DNA from: an uncultured Nitrospinaceae bacterium | Lineage (GTDB): Bacteria; Nitrospinota; Nitrospinia; Nitrospinales; VA-1 | NCBI GenBank assembly: GCA_913043155.1 | Contig: CAJWLY010000049.1 | Location: forward strand, 1-9,125 | Length of the DNA stretch: 9,125 nucleotides | Direction of reading: 5' to 3' | In this document: in pieces, positions 1 through 5,987 of the stretch | Numbering within the stretch: position 1 is the stretch's first letter | Layout of the letters: each line of letters opens with the position of its first letter | The notes under the pieces: model-generated | Seen by the model: the letters and a program-made list of their open reading frames with translations, nothing else | Databases searched by the model: none | Told to the model about the DNA's origin: nothing | Program-made: the position numbers and the translations under genes

Positions 1-99
1 TCTCGTATTGTTTCTTAAACTAATTGCCGACTTATGAAGTGTACAGGGACTGCTTAATTTTACAATGTCTTCCTAAAATATGTAAACTTTTAAATCGCC
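1..99. other. A/T-rich intergenic DNA upstream of the first gene
   Basis: No supportable gene is visible here. An open frame runs from the window edge to a TAA at 16-18, which could be the tail of an upstream gene, but five codons are too few to judge. The rest is A/T-rich, and a seven-codon ATG frame at 34-57 has no supporting signal. Confidence 0.4.
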
Positions 100-127
100 T
101 TGACAGGGTATGGGCTTTCGGTAGAAT
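100..127 (+). promoter_or_regulatory. Sigma70-like promoter of the methyltransferase gene
   Basis: TTGACA at 100-105 matches the -35 consensus fully. A 16-base spacer leads to TAGAAT at 122-127, five of six matches to TATAAT. The predicted transcript starts near 134, leaving a leader of about 23 bases with AAGGGA (145-150) six bases before the ATG at 157. It is one of the best promoter matches in the window. Confidence 0.75.
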
Positions 128-156
128 AAAATAATCTTTCGAGCAAGGGACACCTC

Positions 157-813
157 ATGCTTCCCTATCCTGACACTCTATTGCGGGGAATCGGCCGCAA
201 CCTTTTTCTTCTGGCGTGTCTCGCCCTTATTCCCTCTTTAATTTCAGCGGCACCCAGAGACCAAAGCCGCTGGGACCGCAAGTACGCCACGGAAGAATTT
301 CTCTTCGGCACCCAACCAATCCGGTTCCTGGTTGAAAACGTTCATCTTCTACCCAAGGGGCGGGCTCTGGATCTGGCTATGGGTGAGGGAAGGAACGGAG
401 TTTACCTGGCCACCCAAGGGTTCGACGTGGTGGGACTTGATATTTCCCTAAAGGGCCTTAACAAAGCGCACCTGTTAGCGAAACATAACAATGTAAAAAT
501 CGAAACCCGCGTTGTTGACTTGGAAAACCATCAACTCGAAAAAAACACCTACGACGTAGTCCTTTGTACCTACTATCTCCAGCGGAACCTATTTGACCAA
601 ATCAAGAACGCGCTCAAACCCGGCGGTATGGCGCTGATCGAAACGTACAATATTGATTACCTGCGGTATGCCAACTTCTCCAGAAAATATCTTCTCGAAC
701 CCAACGAACTCCTGGAAATTTTCAAGGACTTCAAGATCATCCGCTATCAGGCCTACGATGATGGCAAGGAAGCCTACTCCAGCATCATCGCGCAAAAACC
801 GAAAGGCAATTAA
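157..813 (+). CDS. TehB-like class I SAM-dependent methyltransferase with N-terminal signal/anchor
   Basis: This 218-residue protein has a class I methyltransferase (Rossmann) domain from about residue 38. Motif I is ALDLAMGEGRNGVYLA (70-85), and the acidic residue expected to hold the SAM ribose is D95 in VGLD. An acidic motif II lies at D121, YDVVLCTYYL at 132-141, and the post-motif LKPGGMALIET at 153-163. The RWDRKYA start of the domain and the overall pattern resemble TehB/thiopurine methyltransferase-like enzymes; the substrate is unknown. Residues 1-32 look like a signal peptide: R10 and R14, a hydrophobic core 15-29, and a possible cleavage site after ISA or SAA. No ATG, GTG or TTG lies between the hydrophobic core and the catalytic domain, so the leader cannot be removed by a later start. 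AAGGGA precedes the ATG. It may be membrane-anchored rather than secreted, since SAM is cytoplasmic. The domain call is firm; location and substrate are inferred. Confidence 0.88.
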   Translation: MLPYPDTLLRGIGRNLFLLACLALIPSLISAAPRDQSRWDRKYATEEFLFGTQPIRFLVENVHLLPKGRALDLAMGEGRNGVYLATQGFDVVGLDISLKGLNKAHLLAKHNNVKIETRVVDLENHQLEKNTYDVVLCTYYLQRNLFDQIKNALKPGGMALIETYNIDYLRYANFSRKYLLEPNELLEIFKDFKIIRYQAYDDGKEAYSSIIAQKPKGN

Positions 814-837
814 TAATTATCATTGAGCAATAGAAAA

Positions 838-868
838 AGTATTTTTTTGCAGAAAGCGGAAAAATACT
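838..868. terminator. 13-bp A/T-rich hairpin, possible terminator between methyltransferase and symporter genes
   Basis: AGTATTTTTTTGC (838-850) pairs with GCGGAAAAATACT (856-868) over 13 base pairs, two of them G-U, around the five-base loop AGAAA. On the plus strand it is followed by only moderately T-rich sequence. On the minus strand it is followed by a run of five T (complement of 834-838). It could act as a weak or bidirectional terminator or as an mRNA-stabilising structure. Confidence 0.45.
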
Positions 869-895
869 CATTAACTGATTATTCTTTATTGGTAG

Positions 896-1927
896 TTGTT
901 AATCGATCATGTTTATCCCGTGAATAAAATCGAAAAACTTTTCATCACCCTCGCCAACGCGTTCCCGGTATGGGTCATCAGTGGTGCGGCTCTCGCCTTA
1001 TGGGAGCCCACCACGGCCACGTGGTTCCAACCCACATGGATCCCCCTTTTCCTCGGAATCATCATGCTAAGCATGGGACTCACGCTGGATTTTGACGATT
1101 TTCTACGCGTGCTCAGAGCCCCCCGATCAATCGCCTTTGGGGTGGGATTGCAATACACGATCATGCCGATGCTGGGATTCAGCCTCGCGAAACTATTTCA
1201 CCTACCGATGGATTATACGATCGGGCTCGTCTTGGTGGCATGTTGCCCGGGAGGCACGGCTTCCAATGTTGTGTGTTTCATCGCCCGCACCAACATTGCC
1301 CTTTCGGTCAGCCTCACCACCGTTTCTACTTTGGCCGCAATCATTATGACGCCGCTTTTGACCACGTGGCTCGTGGAGTCGATCTCCATGGACCTGATGG
1401 GTACGGTGCTTCAGGTCAATACCCTGGGGCTTCTCATAAGCACGTTCAAGGTCGTCATCCTTCCTGTACTGACTGGGGTGCTGCTCAATCATTATTTCAG
1501 ACCCTGGGTGAAACGGATCAATCCCTACACTCCGTTTCTTGCGGTACTGGCAATCGTATTCATCGTCGACTTCATCCTCGCTATAAAAAAGGAAGAAATT
1601 ATTGCAACCGGATTCACCCTGCTCATGGCAGTAGGCGCATTGCACGTTCTTGGGTTCGCCCTAGGATATTTTCTATCGAAGTGGCTTCGGTTTGAGGAGA
1701 AGGACTCGCAAACGGTGTCCATCGAAGTGGGAATGCAGAACTCGGGCCTTGCAACCGAACTAGCGCGGAGCAATTTTTCTAACTTCGCGCTGGCAATGGT
1801 ACCCGGGGCAATCTCGGCACTGACCCACTGCATCCTCGGAAGCTTCGTCGCCGGGCTATGCCGCATTCAAGAAAAATTGGACAAGGACAAGGAAATGAGG
1901 ATGGCGGAGAGCAAATCTTCCGCCTGA
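896..1927 (+). CDS. Bile acid:sodium symporter (BASS) family transporter
   Basis: This is a multi-pass inner-membrane carrier with about nine to ten hydrophobic segments, of a family that couples Na+ entry to uptake of organic anions; bacterial members carry bile acids, pantoate, keto acids or other substrates. Family marks are MGLTLDFDDF (60-69), the helix-break segment CCPGGTASNVV (116-126), and IEVGMQNSGLATELA (276-290). E277 and Q281 match the Na+-site glutamate and glutamine of structurally known bacterial homologues. The length of 343 residues is normal; the C-terminal tail from about 324 is charged and probably cytoplasmic. The start is uncertain. TTG at 896 directly follows an in-frame TAG, while GTG at 920 gives an N terminus (NKIEKLF...) closer to relatives; neither has a clear ribosome binding site. 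The substrate cannot be read from the sequence, and the neighbours do not point to one. Confidence 0.9.
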   Translation: MLIDHVYPVNKIEKLFITLANAFPVWVISGAALALWEPTTATWFQPTWIPLFLGIIMLSMGLTLDFDDFLRVLRAPRSIAFGVGLQYTIMPMLGFSLAKLFHLPMDYTIGLVLVACCPGGTASNVVCFIARTNIALSVSLTTVSTLAAIIMTPLLTTWLVESISMDLMGTVLQVNTLGLLISTFKVVILPVLTGVLLNHYFRPWVKRINPYTPFLAVLAIVFIVDFILAIKKEEIIATGFTLLMAVGALHVLGFALGYFLSKWLRFEEKDSQTVSIEVGMQNSGLATELARSNFSNFALAMVPGAISALTHCILGSFVAGLCRIQEKLDKDKEMRMAESKSSA

Positions 1928-1985
1928 ATTCAGAGTGAAAATCCACCGCTTCCCTTTGATTGAAGAACTGGTTTCAAATCATATC

Positions 1986-2024
1986 CCAGGTGACGACTGA
2001 CTCGTCTGGCATTTTTCTTTTTTT
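1986..2024 (+). terminator. Probable rho-independent terminator after the symporter gene
   Basis: GACGA (1992-1996) pairs with TCGTC (2002-2006) around CTGAC, and CCA (1986-1988) can extend the stem with TGG (2007-2009) across a three-base bulge. The T-rich run ATTTTTCTTTTTTT follows at 2011-2024. The stem is short, so strength is uncertain, but position and T-tract fit the end of the symporter transcript. Confidence 0.5.
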
Positions 2025-2070
2025 GTAGTTATTGTACTATGCAATTGAGTAGTCGACGGAAATCCTTAAC

Positions 2071-2076
2071 GGAGGA
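2071..2076 (+). promoter_or_regulatory. Strong Shine-Dalgarno that fixes a TTG start
   Basis: GGAGGA lies five bases upstream of the TTG at 2082. This is the strongest ribosome binding site in the window and decides the start of the following small gene. Confidence 0.8.
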
Positions 2077-2081
2077 ATCTC

Positions 2082-2366
2082 TTGGGCCAAATCTATAATG
2101 TTTTGATCACCGCCGAATTCAAAGGGATTAGCGAAGAGGCAAAAAAGGAAATATACGAACGTTTGGAAGAACACGATTTAGAAAGGATTCCCACTCTCGC
2201 CTCCGCCTGGGAGATGAAATGCGAAGCGGGAGATGAAACCGATGCCAAGGACCAGGCGATCCAAATTTTCGTCAACGTCTGCCGCACCTATCCGTTCGAA
2301 CTCCGCTTGGTTGCCCATGCCGGAACGTCCCAGATCATCCGACGAAAAAAAACGTTCGAACCCTGA
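2082..2366 (+). CDS. Conserved-looking small cytoplasmic protein of unknown function (94 aa)
   Basis: I do not recognise this protein. It has no signal peptide or membrane segment. A likely beta strand at 5-13 (YNVLITAEF) is followed by a charged amphipathic helix at about 17-36. A second strand at 40-48 (ASAWEMKCE), an acidic linker with helix, and hydrophobic strands at about 61-69 (IQIFVNVCR) and 73-80 (ELRLVAHA) complete it, followed by a basic tail. This could be a small alpha/beta sandwich, but that is a visual guess. Two cysteines (47 and 68) do not form a metal motif. The TTG start is supported by GGAGGA five bases upstream, and the apparent terminator at 1986-2024 suggests a separate transcript. 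The radical SAM gene begins 195 bases downstream, so a link between the two is possible but not shown. Confidence 0.72.
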   Translation: MGQIYNVLITAEFKGISEEAKKEIYERLEEHDLERIPTLASAWEMKCEAGDETDAKDQAIQIFVNVCRTYPFELRLVAHAGTSQIIRRKKTFEP

Positions 2367-2520
2367 TCCGGAAAATAAAAATTCATCTGGCCAACTGTCC
2401 GGGTTCATCCTGCCTGTGATAGGATGGGTACTGACCTCTTACTCACTATGCGGGAATTCTCGCTTCGTCTTGCAGGCGCTGAAAGCACAGGCCCATCCAA
2501 TGGGACCTGACGGGTAGACC

Positions 2521-2565
2521 ATGCGCCCGGCAAAACATCGCCGAATCTCCCACCGCATGCTATGA
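2521..2565 (+). other. Possible 14-codon leader ORF coupled to the radical SAM gene
   Basis: ATG at 2521 opens a frame encoding the basic peptide MRPAKHRRISHRML. Its TGA (2563-2565) overlaps the ATG at 2562 in an ATGA junction. The downstream gene has no visible ribosome binding site of its own, so translational coupling through this ORF is possible. The upstream signal (GACGGG, several bases before the ATG) is weak. Confidence 0.25.
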
Positions 2566-3629
2566 ATATCATCCTGAACAGCTATTGTAACCTGAAATGT
2601 AATTACTGTTTCGCTGATGAATATATGGAAGAAACGGTACGGACTCCGGGAAAATCCATGGAGTTCGATTATTTTATTGCCGAATTCCTGCCCCGCATCC
2701 AGAACGCACCGACCATAAATTTCATGGGCGGCGAACCCACCTTGCATCCCCGGTTCACAGAAATTTTCAGCCGGACCTTCGAGATCATGCAACCGTCCAC
2801 CTCTCTTGGTCTATTCACCAACGGTTTGATGAGCGAAAAAGCTCTAGACCTTTTAGTGAGCGTTGCCGGACCCAAAGGAGCCATCCACAGAAAAATCTAT
2901 TTCGCGGTCCTGCTCAACTGGCAGACACTGGAAAACATTTCAGAAAAAAACCACGAGCGATGCCAAGAGGTTGCTGAAATTCTCCTGCGCACCAACGGCT
3001 ACAGCGTTACCTTCAGTATCAACCTGTATTCGAAGGATCAGGATATAGAGAAACAATGCGAGCAGATCGACGAGATATACCAGAAGGTAGGGTTGCCAAA
3101 GGGCCAGGAGTACCGAGTGCGGGTCAGCCCGGCGTTTCCCATCGTAGGCGGCGAAGCCAACAGTTATCTACCTATTCGTGATTATCCCAAGGTGGGGCGG
3201 AAGATGTTCGACCTCCTCAAAAGATTTCCGCAAATGGCGTTCCGCTTCGACTGTTCGTTTCCGCCCTGCTTCCTAGATGAAATAAAGGAAGGTGAAACCA
3301 ACCTTGTCAGACGTTTCTATTTTCACGGATTCAAGCAGGTGCCGGAGATGGAAGAATGGAAAACCCAGGACCTTTATTTCGGATGCGCAGACGGAAGCCC
3401 AATGGATATCGACTCAAAAGGCGACTGCTTCAACTGTTTTCCTTTTCACAATCTGCGACTGGGGAACGTCAGCGAGTTTAAGGAGGTCAACTCCATCGCT
3501 ACAGCCCGGATGGGAGCCCGGTTTTTAAATACCGTGTTCGAGAAGACTGAAGTCAAGGAGCCCTGCAAATCCTGCGTTCATTATATGGTTCGTTGTTCCA
3601 GCGGTTGCTTCTCTTATAATTTCGTATAA
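2562..3629 (+). CDS. Radical SAM protein with C-terminal SPASM-like cysteine domain
   Basis: This 355-residue protein begins almost at its [4Fe-4S] loop: C9, C13 and C16 form CxxxCxxC (CNLKCNYC), the cluster that cleaves SAM to a 5'-deoxyadenosyl radical. GGEP at 56-59 is the usual SAM-amino-group motif. The C-terminal part holds C231, C236, C275, C289, C292, C335, C338, C345 and C349. The arrangement CxxC-x6-C-x3-C at 335-349 resembles SPASM domains that bind auxiliary iron-sulfur clusters in peptide and protein modifying enzymes such as sactisynthases and anSMEs. The family is clear; the substrate is not. No obvious precursor peptide or sulfatase gene is next to it. The nearest relevant neighbours are the unknown 94-residue protein upstream and, further away, an FGE-fold protein. 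ATG at 2562 is the only usable start in its open stretch (in-frame TGA at 2508-2510) and lacks a Shine-Dalgarno. The gene converges on the minus-strand parvulin with only 15 bases between stops. Confidence 0.9.
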   Translation: MNIILNSYCNLKCNYCFADEYMEETVRTPGKSMEFDYFIAEFLPRIQNAPTINFMGGEPTLHPRFTEIFSRTFEIMQPSTSLGLFTNGLMSEKALDLLVSVAGPKGAIHRKIYFAVLLNWQTLENISEKNHERCQEVAEILLRTNGYSVTFSINLYSKDQDIEKQCEQIDEIYQKVGLPKGQEYRVRVSPAFPIVGGEANSYLPIRDYPKVGRKMFDLLKRFPQMAFRFDCSFPPCFLDEIKEGETNLVRRFYFHGFKQVPEMEEWKTQDLYFGCADGSPMDIDSKGDCFNCFPFHNLRLGNVSEFKEVNSIATARMGARFLNTVFEKTEVKEPCKSCVHYMVRCSSGCFSYNFV

Positions 3630-3644
3630 CTGAAGAAGCCCGTC

Positions 3645-4037
3645 TTATAAAATTCGGTCGGTTTTGAATTCGTTAGCGATGATCAGAACGTGAGAACCTT
3701 CCTTCGTTTGCACCGGACCGTAAACGATTCCTTTCTCTATCTCCATCTTATCCAAGCCTTTGCAGATGAGGTCGTAAAGCTCCTCGTTCTTGAGCTTTTT
3801 GAACCCGCCACGCGGTTGGCGCGGATCAGCTGAATTCCATCCCATTTCAATCCACCCCAGATTCCCCCCATCATCTTTGGAAGGACAGATACTGTATTTA
3901 CCAGCAAGTTTCATCAACAACTGCACCTGCGCCACACCGGGATTAGCGGCCTGAATGGTTTCTGCCAAAAGATCAGCCACTTCCTTTTTATCAACGAGAA
4001 TATGCCTGATTTGAACTTGAAACGATGCTCCTGCCAT
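3645..4037 (-). CDS. Small cytoplasmic parvulin-type peptidyl-prolyl isomerase (PpiC-like)
   Basis: This single-domain 130-residue rotamase has no signal peptide and should accelerate cis-trans isomerisation of Xaa-Pro bonds in cytoplasmic proteins. Parvulin marks are RHILV (11-15) with active-site H12, then KYSICPSKDDGGNLGWIEMG (47-66) with C51 at the position of the active-site Cys/Asp. The final strand GSHVLIIANE (114-123) carries the second conserved histidine, H116. The middle is unusual: instead of the common PFE-AF-L-GE-S-PV element it has GWNSADPRQPRGGFKKLKNEELYDLI and an extra charged stretch before GPVQT. The domain is otherwise complete and slightly longer than minimal parvulins. 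The ATG at 4037 lies directly before the domain; an AGGAAGGA run on the minus strand sits about 12 bases upstream, farther than usual. It is divergent from maf and convergent with the radical SAM gene. Confidence 0.85.
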   Translation of the reverse strand: MAGASFQVQIRHILVDKKEVADLLAETIQAANPGVAQVQLLMKLAGKYSICPSKDDGGNLGWIEMGWNSADPRQPRGGFKKLKNEELYDLICKGLDKMEIEKGIVYGPVQTKEGSHVLIIANEFKTDRIL

Positions 4038-4133
4038 GATTAAATTGCGTTCCTTCCTATATCCGTTTGCGGTCAGAGTATCCGGCGAAGCTTGGAAGCG
4101 TCCGAATCCTATTCTGGTTCTATCAAAGTGTCA

Positions 4134-4139
4134 TATAAT
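4134..4139 (+). promoter_or_regulatory. Perfect -10 box upstream of maf
   Basis: TATAAT at 4134-4139 matches the -10 consensus exactly. The -35 region is poor (TTCTGG at 4112-4117, 16-base spacer). Transcription from about 4146 would place the mRNA start downstream of the TTG at 4092, supporting the ATG at 4197 as the true maf start. A short ACTGG/CCAGT inverted repeat (4146-4150, 4161-4165) lies in the leader. Confidence 0.5.
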
Positions 4140-4196
4140 AGGGAAACTGGTGCCAATTTTCCAGTAAAGAACAACATTTTTTCAGCACAACTAATT

Positions 4197-4784
4197 ATGA
4201 ACCATTCCAGCACCTCTGTCATACTCGCTTCTCAATCTCCTCGCCGAATCGAGTTGCTCAAACAGGTCATCACTGATTTTAAGGTGATTCCCAGTGAAGT
4301 GGAGGAAGTTTTCCACCCCGACCGCTCACCAGAGGAAAACGCCGAAACCCTTGGCCTAGAAAAAGCCGACTGGGTAGCCAAGCATAACCCCGGACACTGG
4401 GTCATCGGTGCGGACACCGTGGTTGTACTGGATGAAGAAATCATCGGGAAACCAGCAGATGCCGAAGACGCGCGCCGAATATTAAAGCGCCTGAGCGGCA
4501 GGGAACACCAAGTTATCACCGGTGTCGCGGTGGTTCATTTGAAAACAGCGTCCACAACCACTGTCTCAAGAGTCCGCATCAAACCTCTCACTCATGAAGA
4601 AATCGTAACCTACGTTGATTCAGGCGAGCCGCTGGATAAAGCAGGCGCCTACGCCATTCAGGGGAAGGGCGCTTCCCTTGTTGATGGATACGACGGCTCT
4701 TACTCCAACATCATTGGGCTACCAATCGAAACGCTCAAAGATTTGCTGCAACAAGCCGGGTATCCCGACAAACTGACTTCCTGA
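4197..4784 (+). CDS. maf: Maf family nucleotide pyrophosphatase (dTTP/UTP type)
   Basis: Maf proteins hydrolyse non-canonical or excess nucleoside triphosphates to monophosphate and pyrophosphate in the cytoplasm, a house-cleaning role. This 195-residue protein has the full set of marks: ILASQSPRR (9-17), the metal-binding/catalytic GADTVVVLDEEIIGKP (71-86), LSGREHQVITGVAVV (99-113), GEPLDKAGAYAIQGKGA (143-159) and GSYSNIIGLPI (167-177). The DKAGAYAIQG segment is typical of the YhdE-like dTTP/UTP-specific branch rather than the YceF branch; that subdivision is from memory of the families. The frame stays open upstream to a TTG at 4092, but the ATG at 4197 starts right before the conserved core, and a perfect -10 box lies inside the extension. 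No strong Shine-Dalgarno is visible at 4197. It is divergent from the parvulin gene. Confidence 0.93.
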   Translation: MNHSSTSVILASQSPRRIELLKQVITDFKVIPSEVEEVFHPDRSPEENAETLGLEKADWVAKHNPGHWVIGADTVVVLDEEIIGKPADAEDARRILKRLSGREHQVITGVAVVHLKTASTTTVSRVRIKPLTHEEIVTYVDSGEPLDKAGAYAIQGKGASLVDGYDGSYSNIIGLPIETLKDLLQQAGYPDKLTS

Positions 4785-4859
4785 TTTTTCGAGTAGAGAA
4801 TTTTAACTTGACTTTAAAAAAAGTTCCCATCTTGAAAACTTTAATGAATAAAATTTTTC

Positions 4860-4889
4860 TTGCCACACATTGATATTTCAACATAGAAT
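4860..4889 (+). promoter_or_regulatory. Sigma70-like promoter of the zinc-ribbon/FGE-like/MFS operon
   Basis: TTGCCA (4860-4865) and TAGAAT (4884-4889) each match five of six consensus bases and are separated by 18 bases. Transcription would start near 4896, about 75 bases before the ATG at 4972. The -10 hexamer is identical to that of the methyltransferase promoter. Confidence 0.6.
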
Positions 4890-4971
4890 CGAGAACACGT
4901 TGCAGGCTCAAAACAAAAATCACTGAATCGTGTGACTTTCTTTGAAACGGTCGACTTTGAGAATAAACCCG

Positions 4972-5190
4972 ATGCACGAAATCCATGGACATTGTGAACG
5001 ATGCCAGGCACCGGTTTTTCTGAACCGTTCGGACGACGAGTACGGGAACTCTGTAATGACCCTTAATTGCTGGAACGGACACTACCGGTGGATCAATATC
5101 GAAGGGATTGAATCCGACATGTCCGTGAAAATAAAAATCAAAACCTCCAAACCTCTTGTCACAAGGATCAGTTTTTTCAACCTTCCATGA
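4972..5190 (+). CDS. Small zinc-ribbon-like protein of unknown function (72 aa)
   Basis: The protein begins MHEIHGHCERCQAPV. C8 and C11 form a CxxC knuckle, and C33 with H37 in LNCWNGHYRW could supply the other two ligands of a zinc ribbon. H2, H5 and H7 cluster near the N terminus. The second half (VKIKIKTSKPLV) is basic and strand-like. There is no signal peptide, so it is probably cytoplasmic. The function is unknown; nucleic-acid or protein binding are both possible. The frame opens earlier at a TTG (4942), but neither start has a convincing ribosome binding site, and the ATG at 4972 sits closer to the conserved-looking core. Its TGA overlaps the ATG of the FGE-like gene (ATGA at 5187-5190), so the two are probably co-translated. 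Confidence 0.65.
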   Translation: MHEIHGHCERCQAPVFLNRSDDEYGNSVMTLNCWNGHYRWINIEGIESDMSVKIKIKTSKPLVTRISFFNLP

Positions 5191-5987
5191 ACGAGTGCTC
5201 CGGCAAAACCTTTTCGGGACTTAGCCGGTTCCTTATCTTCCTGATTATCCTCTGCTTCGCACCACCGGCTCAGGCTCAGCCTCCCTCAACACCACCTCCG
5301 GGCATGGTCTACATTCCGGAGGGATATTTCCCGATGGGTCAGTCCGCAGGCAAAGACAACGAGAAACCTCTCCACTTCGTTTACACCCCCGCATATTTTA
5401 TCGACAAATACGAGGTAAGCAACGCCGAGTATATGAAATTTGTCGAAGCCACAGGCCACGAAAAACCCATTTTCTGGGAAGATGAAAACCTGAACCCTCC
5501 GGACCATCCTGTGGTCGGTGTTAGCTGGCACGATGCCATGGCCTATGCCAAGTGGAAGGGGCGGCGCCTGCCGACCGAAGCGGAATGGGAAAAAGCTGCC
5601 CGGGGCAACGACGGGCGCCTATGGCCCTGGGGTGGAAAATTAGATAAAGGGTTTTTCTTCTATTTCGTCAATATCTTCGGTGAAGATGACAATTACAAAC
5701 ACACCGCCCCCGTCAATTACTACCAGTCTGGCGTAAGCCCATTTGGTATTTTCAACATGGCCGGCAATGTCTGGGAATGGTGCCTCGACTGGTACGATGA
5801 AAATTATTATCTGTTGAGTCCCGAGATCAACCCGCAAGGCCCCACGGAGTCAGGAACCCATAAGGTCTTACGCGGCGGTTCCTATCTCAATAATATCGAC
5901 AGCGTCCAGGTTGTCCGGCGCTCGCGCAATCGCCCACACATTAAAAATGAAATCTACGGTTTTCGAACCGCCCTCCCTGCGCCGTGA
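5187..5987 (+). CDS. Exported FGE/SUMF1-fold protein lacking the catalytic cysteines
   Basis: The 266-residue protein starts with a signal peptide (R14, hydrophobic core 15-24, likely cleavage after AQA at 28-30) and a short proline-rich linker. The rest is one formylglycine-generating-enzyme-like domain: GMVYIPEGYFPMG (39-51), YEVSNAEY (75-82), VVGVSWHDAMAYAKW (109-123) and RRLPTEAEWEKAARG (126-140). It continues with NMAGNVWEWCLDWY (190-203), RGGSY (229-233) and the closing GFR (258-260). True FGE needs two cysteines between RGGSY and GFR to oxidise a sulfatase cysteine; here that stretch has none. The protein therefore keeps the fold but should not make formylglycine. It may bind a ligand or partner in the periplasm, as other non-canonical members do. 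The only cysteine of the mature domain is C199. The start overlaps the upstream stop by four bases, and its own stop overlaps the GTG of the MFS gene. Confidence 0.88.
   Translation: MNECSGKTFSGLSRFLIFLIILCFAPPAQAQPPSTPPPGMVYIPEGYFPMGQSAGKDNEKPLHFVYTPAYFIDKYEVSNAEYMKFVEATGHEKPIFWEDENLNPPDHPVVGVSWHDAMAYAKWKGRRLPTEAEWEKAARGNDGRLWPWGGKLDKGFFFYFVNIFGEDDNYKHTAPVNYYQSGVSPFGIFNMAGNVWEWCLDWYDENYYLLSPEINPQGPTESGTHKVLRGGSYLNNIDSVQVVRRSRNRPHIKNEIYGFRTALPAP

Noticed and set aside
219..230. The 12-mer TCTCGCCCTTAT recurs at 8390-8401
   Set aside because: One copy is in coding sequence and the other intergenic, with no shared flanks; most likely chance.
1202..1645. 147-codon minus-strand ORF inside the symporter gene
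   Set aside because: Antisense shadow of a well-supported transporter, rich in His, Arg and Gly, with no domain.
2357..2405. GAACCC/GGGTTC inverted pair around the end of the 94-residue gene
   Set aside because: Loop is long, stem only six pairs and no T-run follows, so it is not supported as a terminator.
2424..2510. 28-codon ORF (starting MGTDLLL) in the radical SAM frame
   Set aside because: It ends at a TGA before the enzyme start and has poor initiation signals; no evidence that it is a broken N terminus or a precursor peptide.
2233..2517. 94-codon plus-strand ORF overlapping the end of the unknown small gene
   Set aside because: Its first half is an out-of-frame shadow of the 2082-2366 gene, the rest has no start signal or recognisable domain.
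4092..4196. 35-residue N-terminal extension of Maf from a TTG
   Set aside because: A perfect TATAAT lies inside it, it has no family similarity, and the ATG at 4197 sits right before the conserved core.
4805..4825. AACTT/AAGTT and ACTTT/AAAGT inverted repeats after maf
   Set aside because: Only five A/T pairs, too weak for a terminator or a specific site.
4942..4971. Ten-residue extension of the zinc-ribbon protein from a TTG
   Set aside because: It has no ribosome binding site and precedes the conserved-looking core; kept only as an alternative start.
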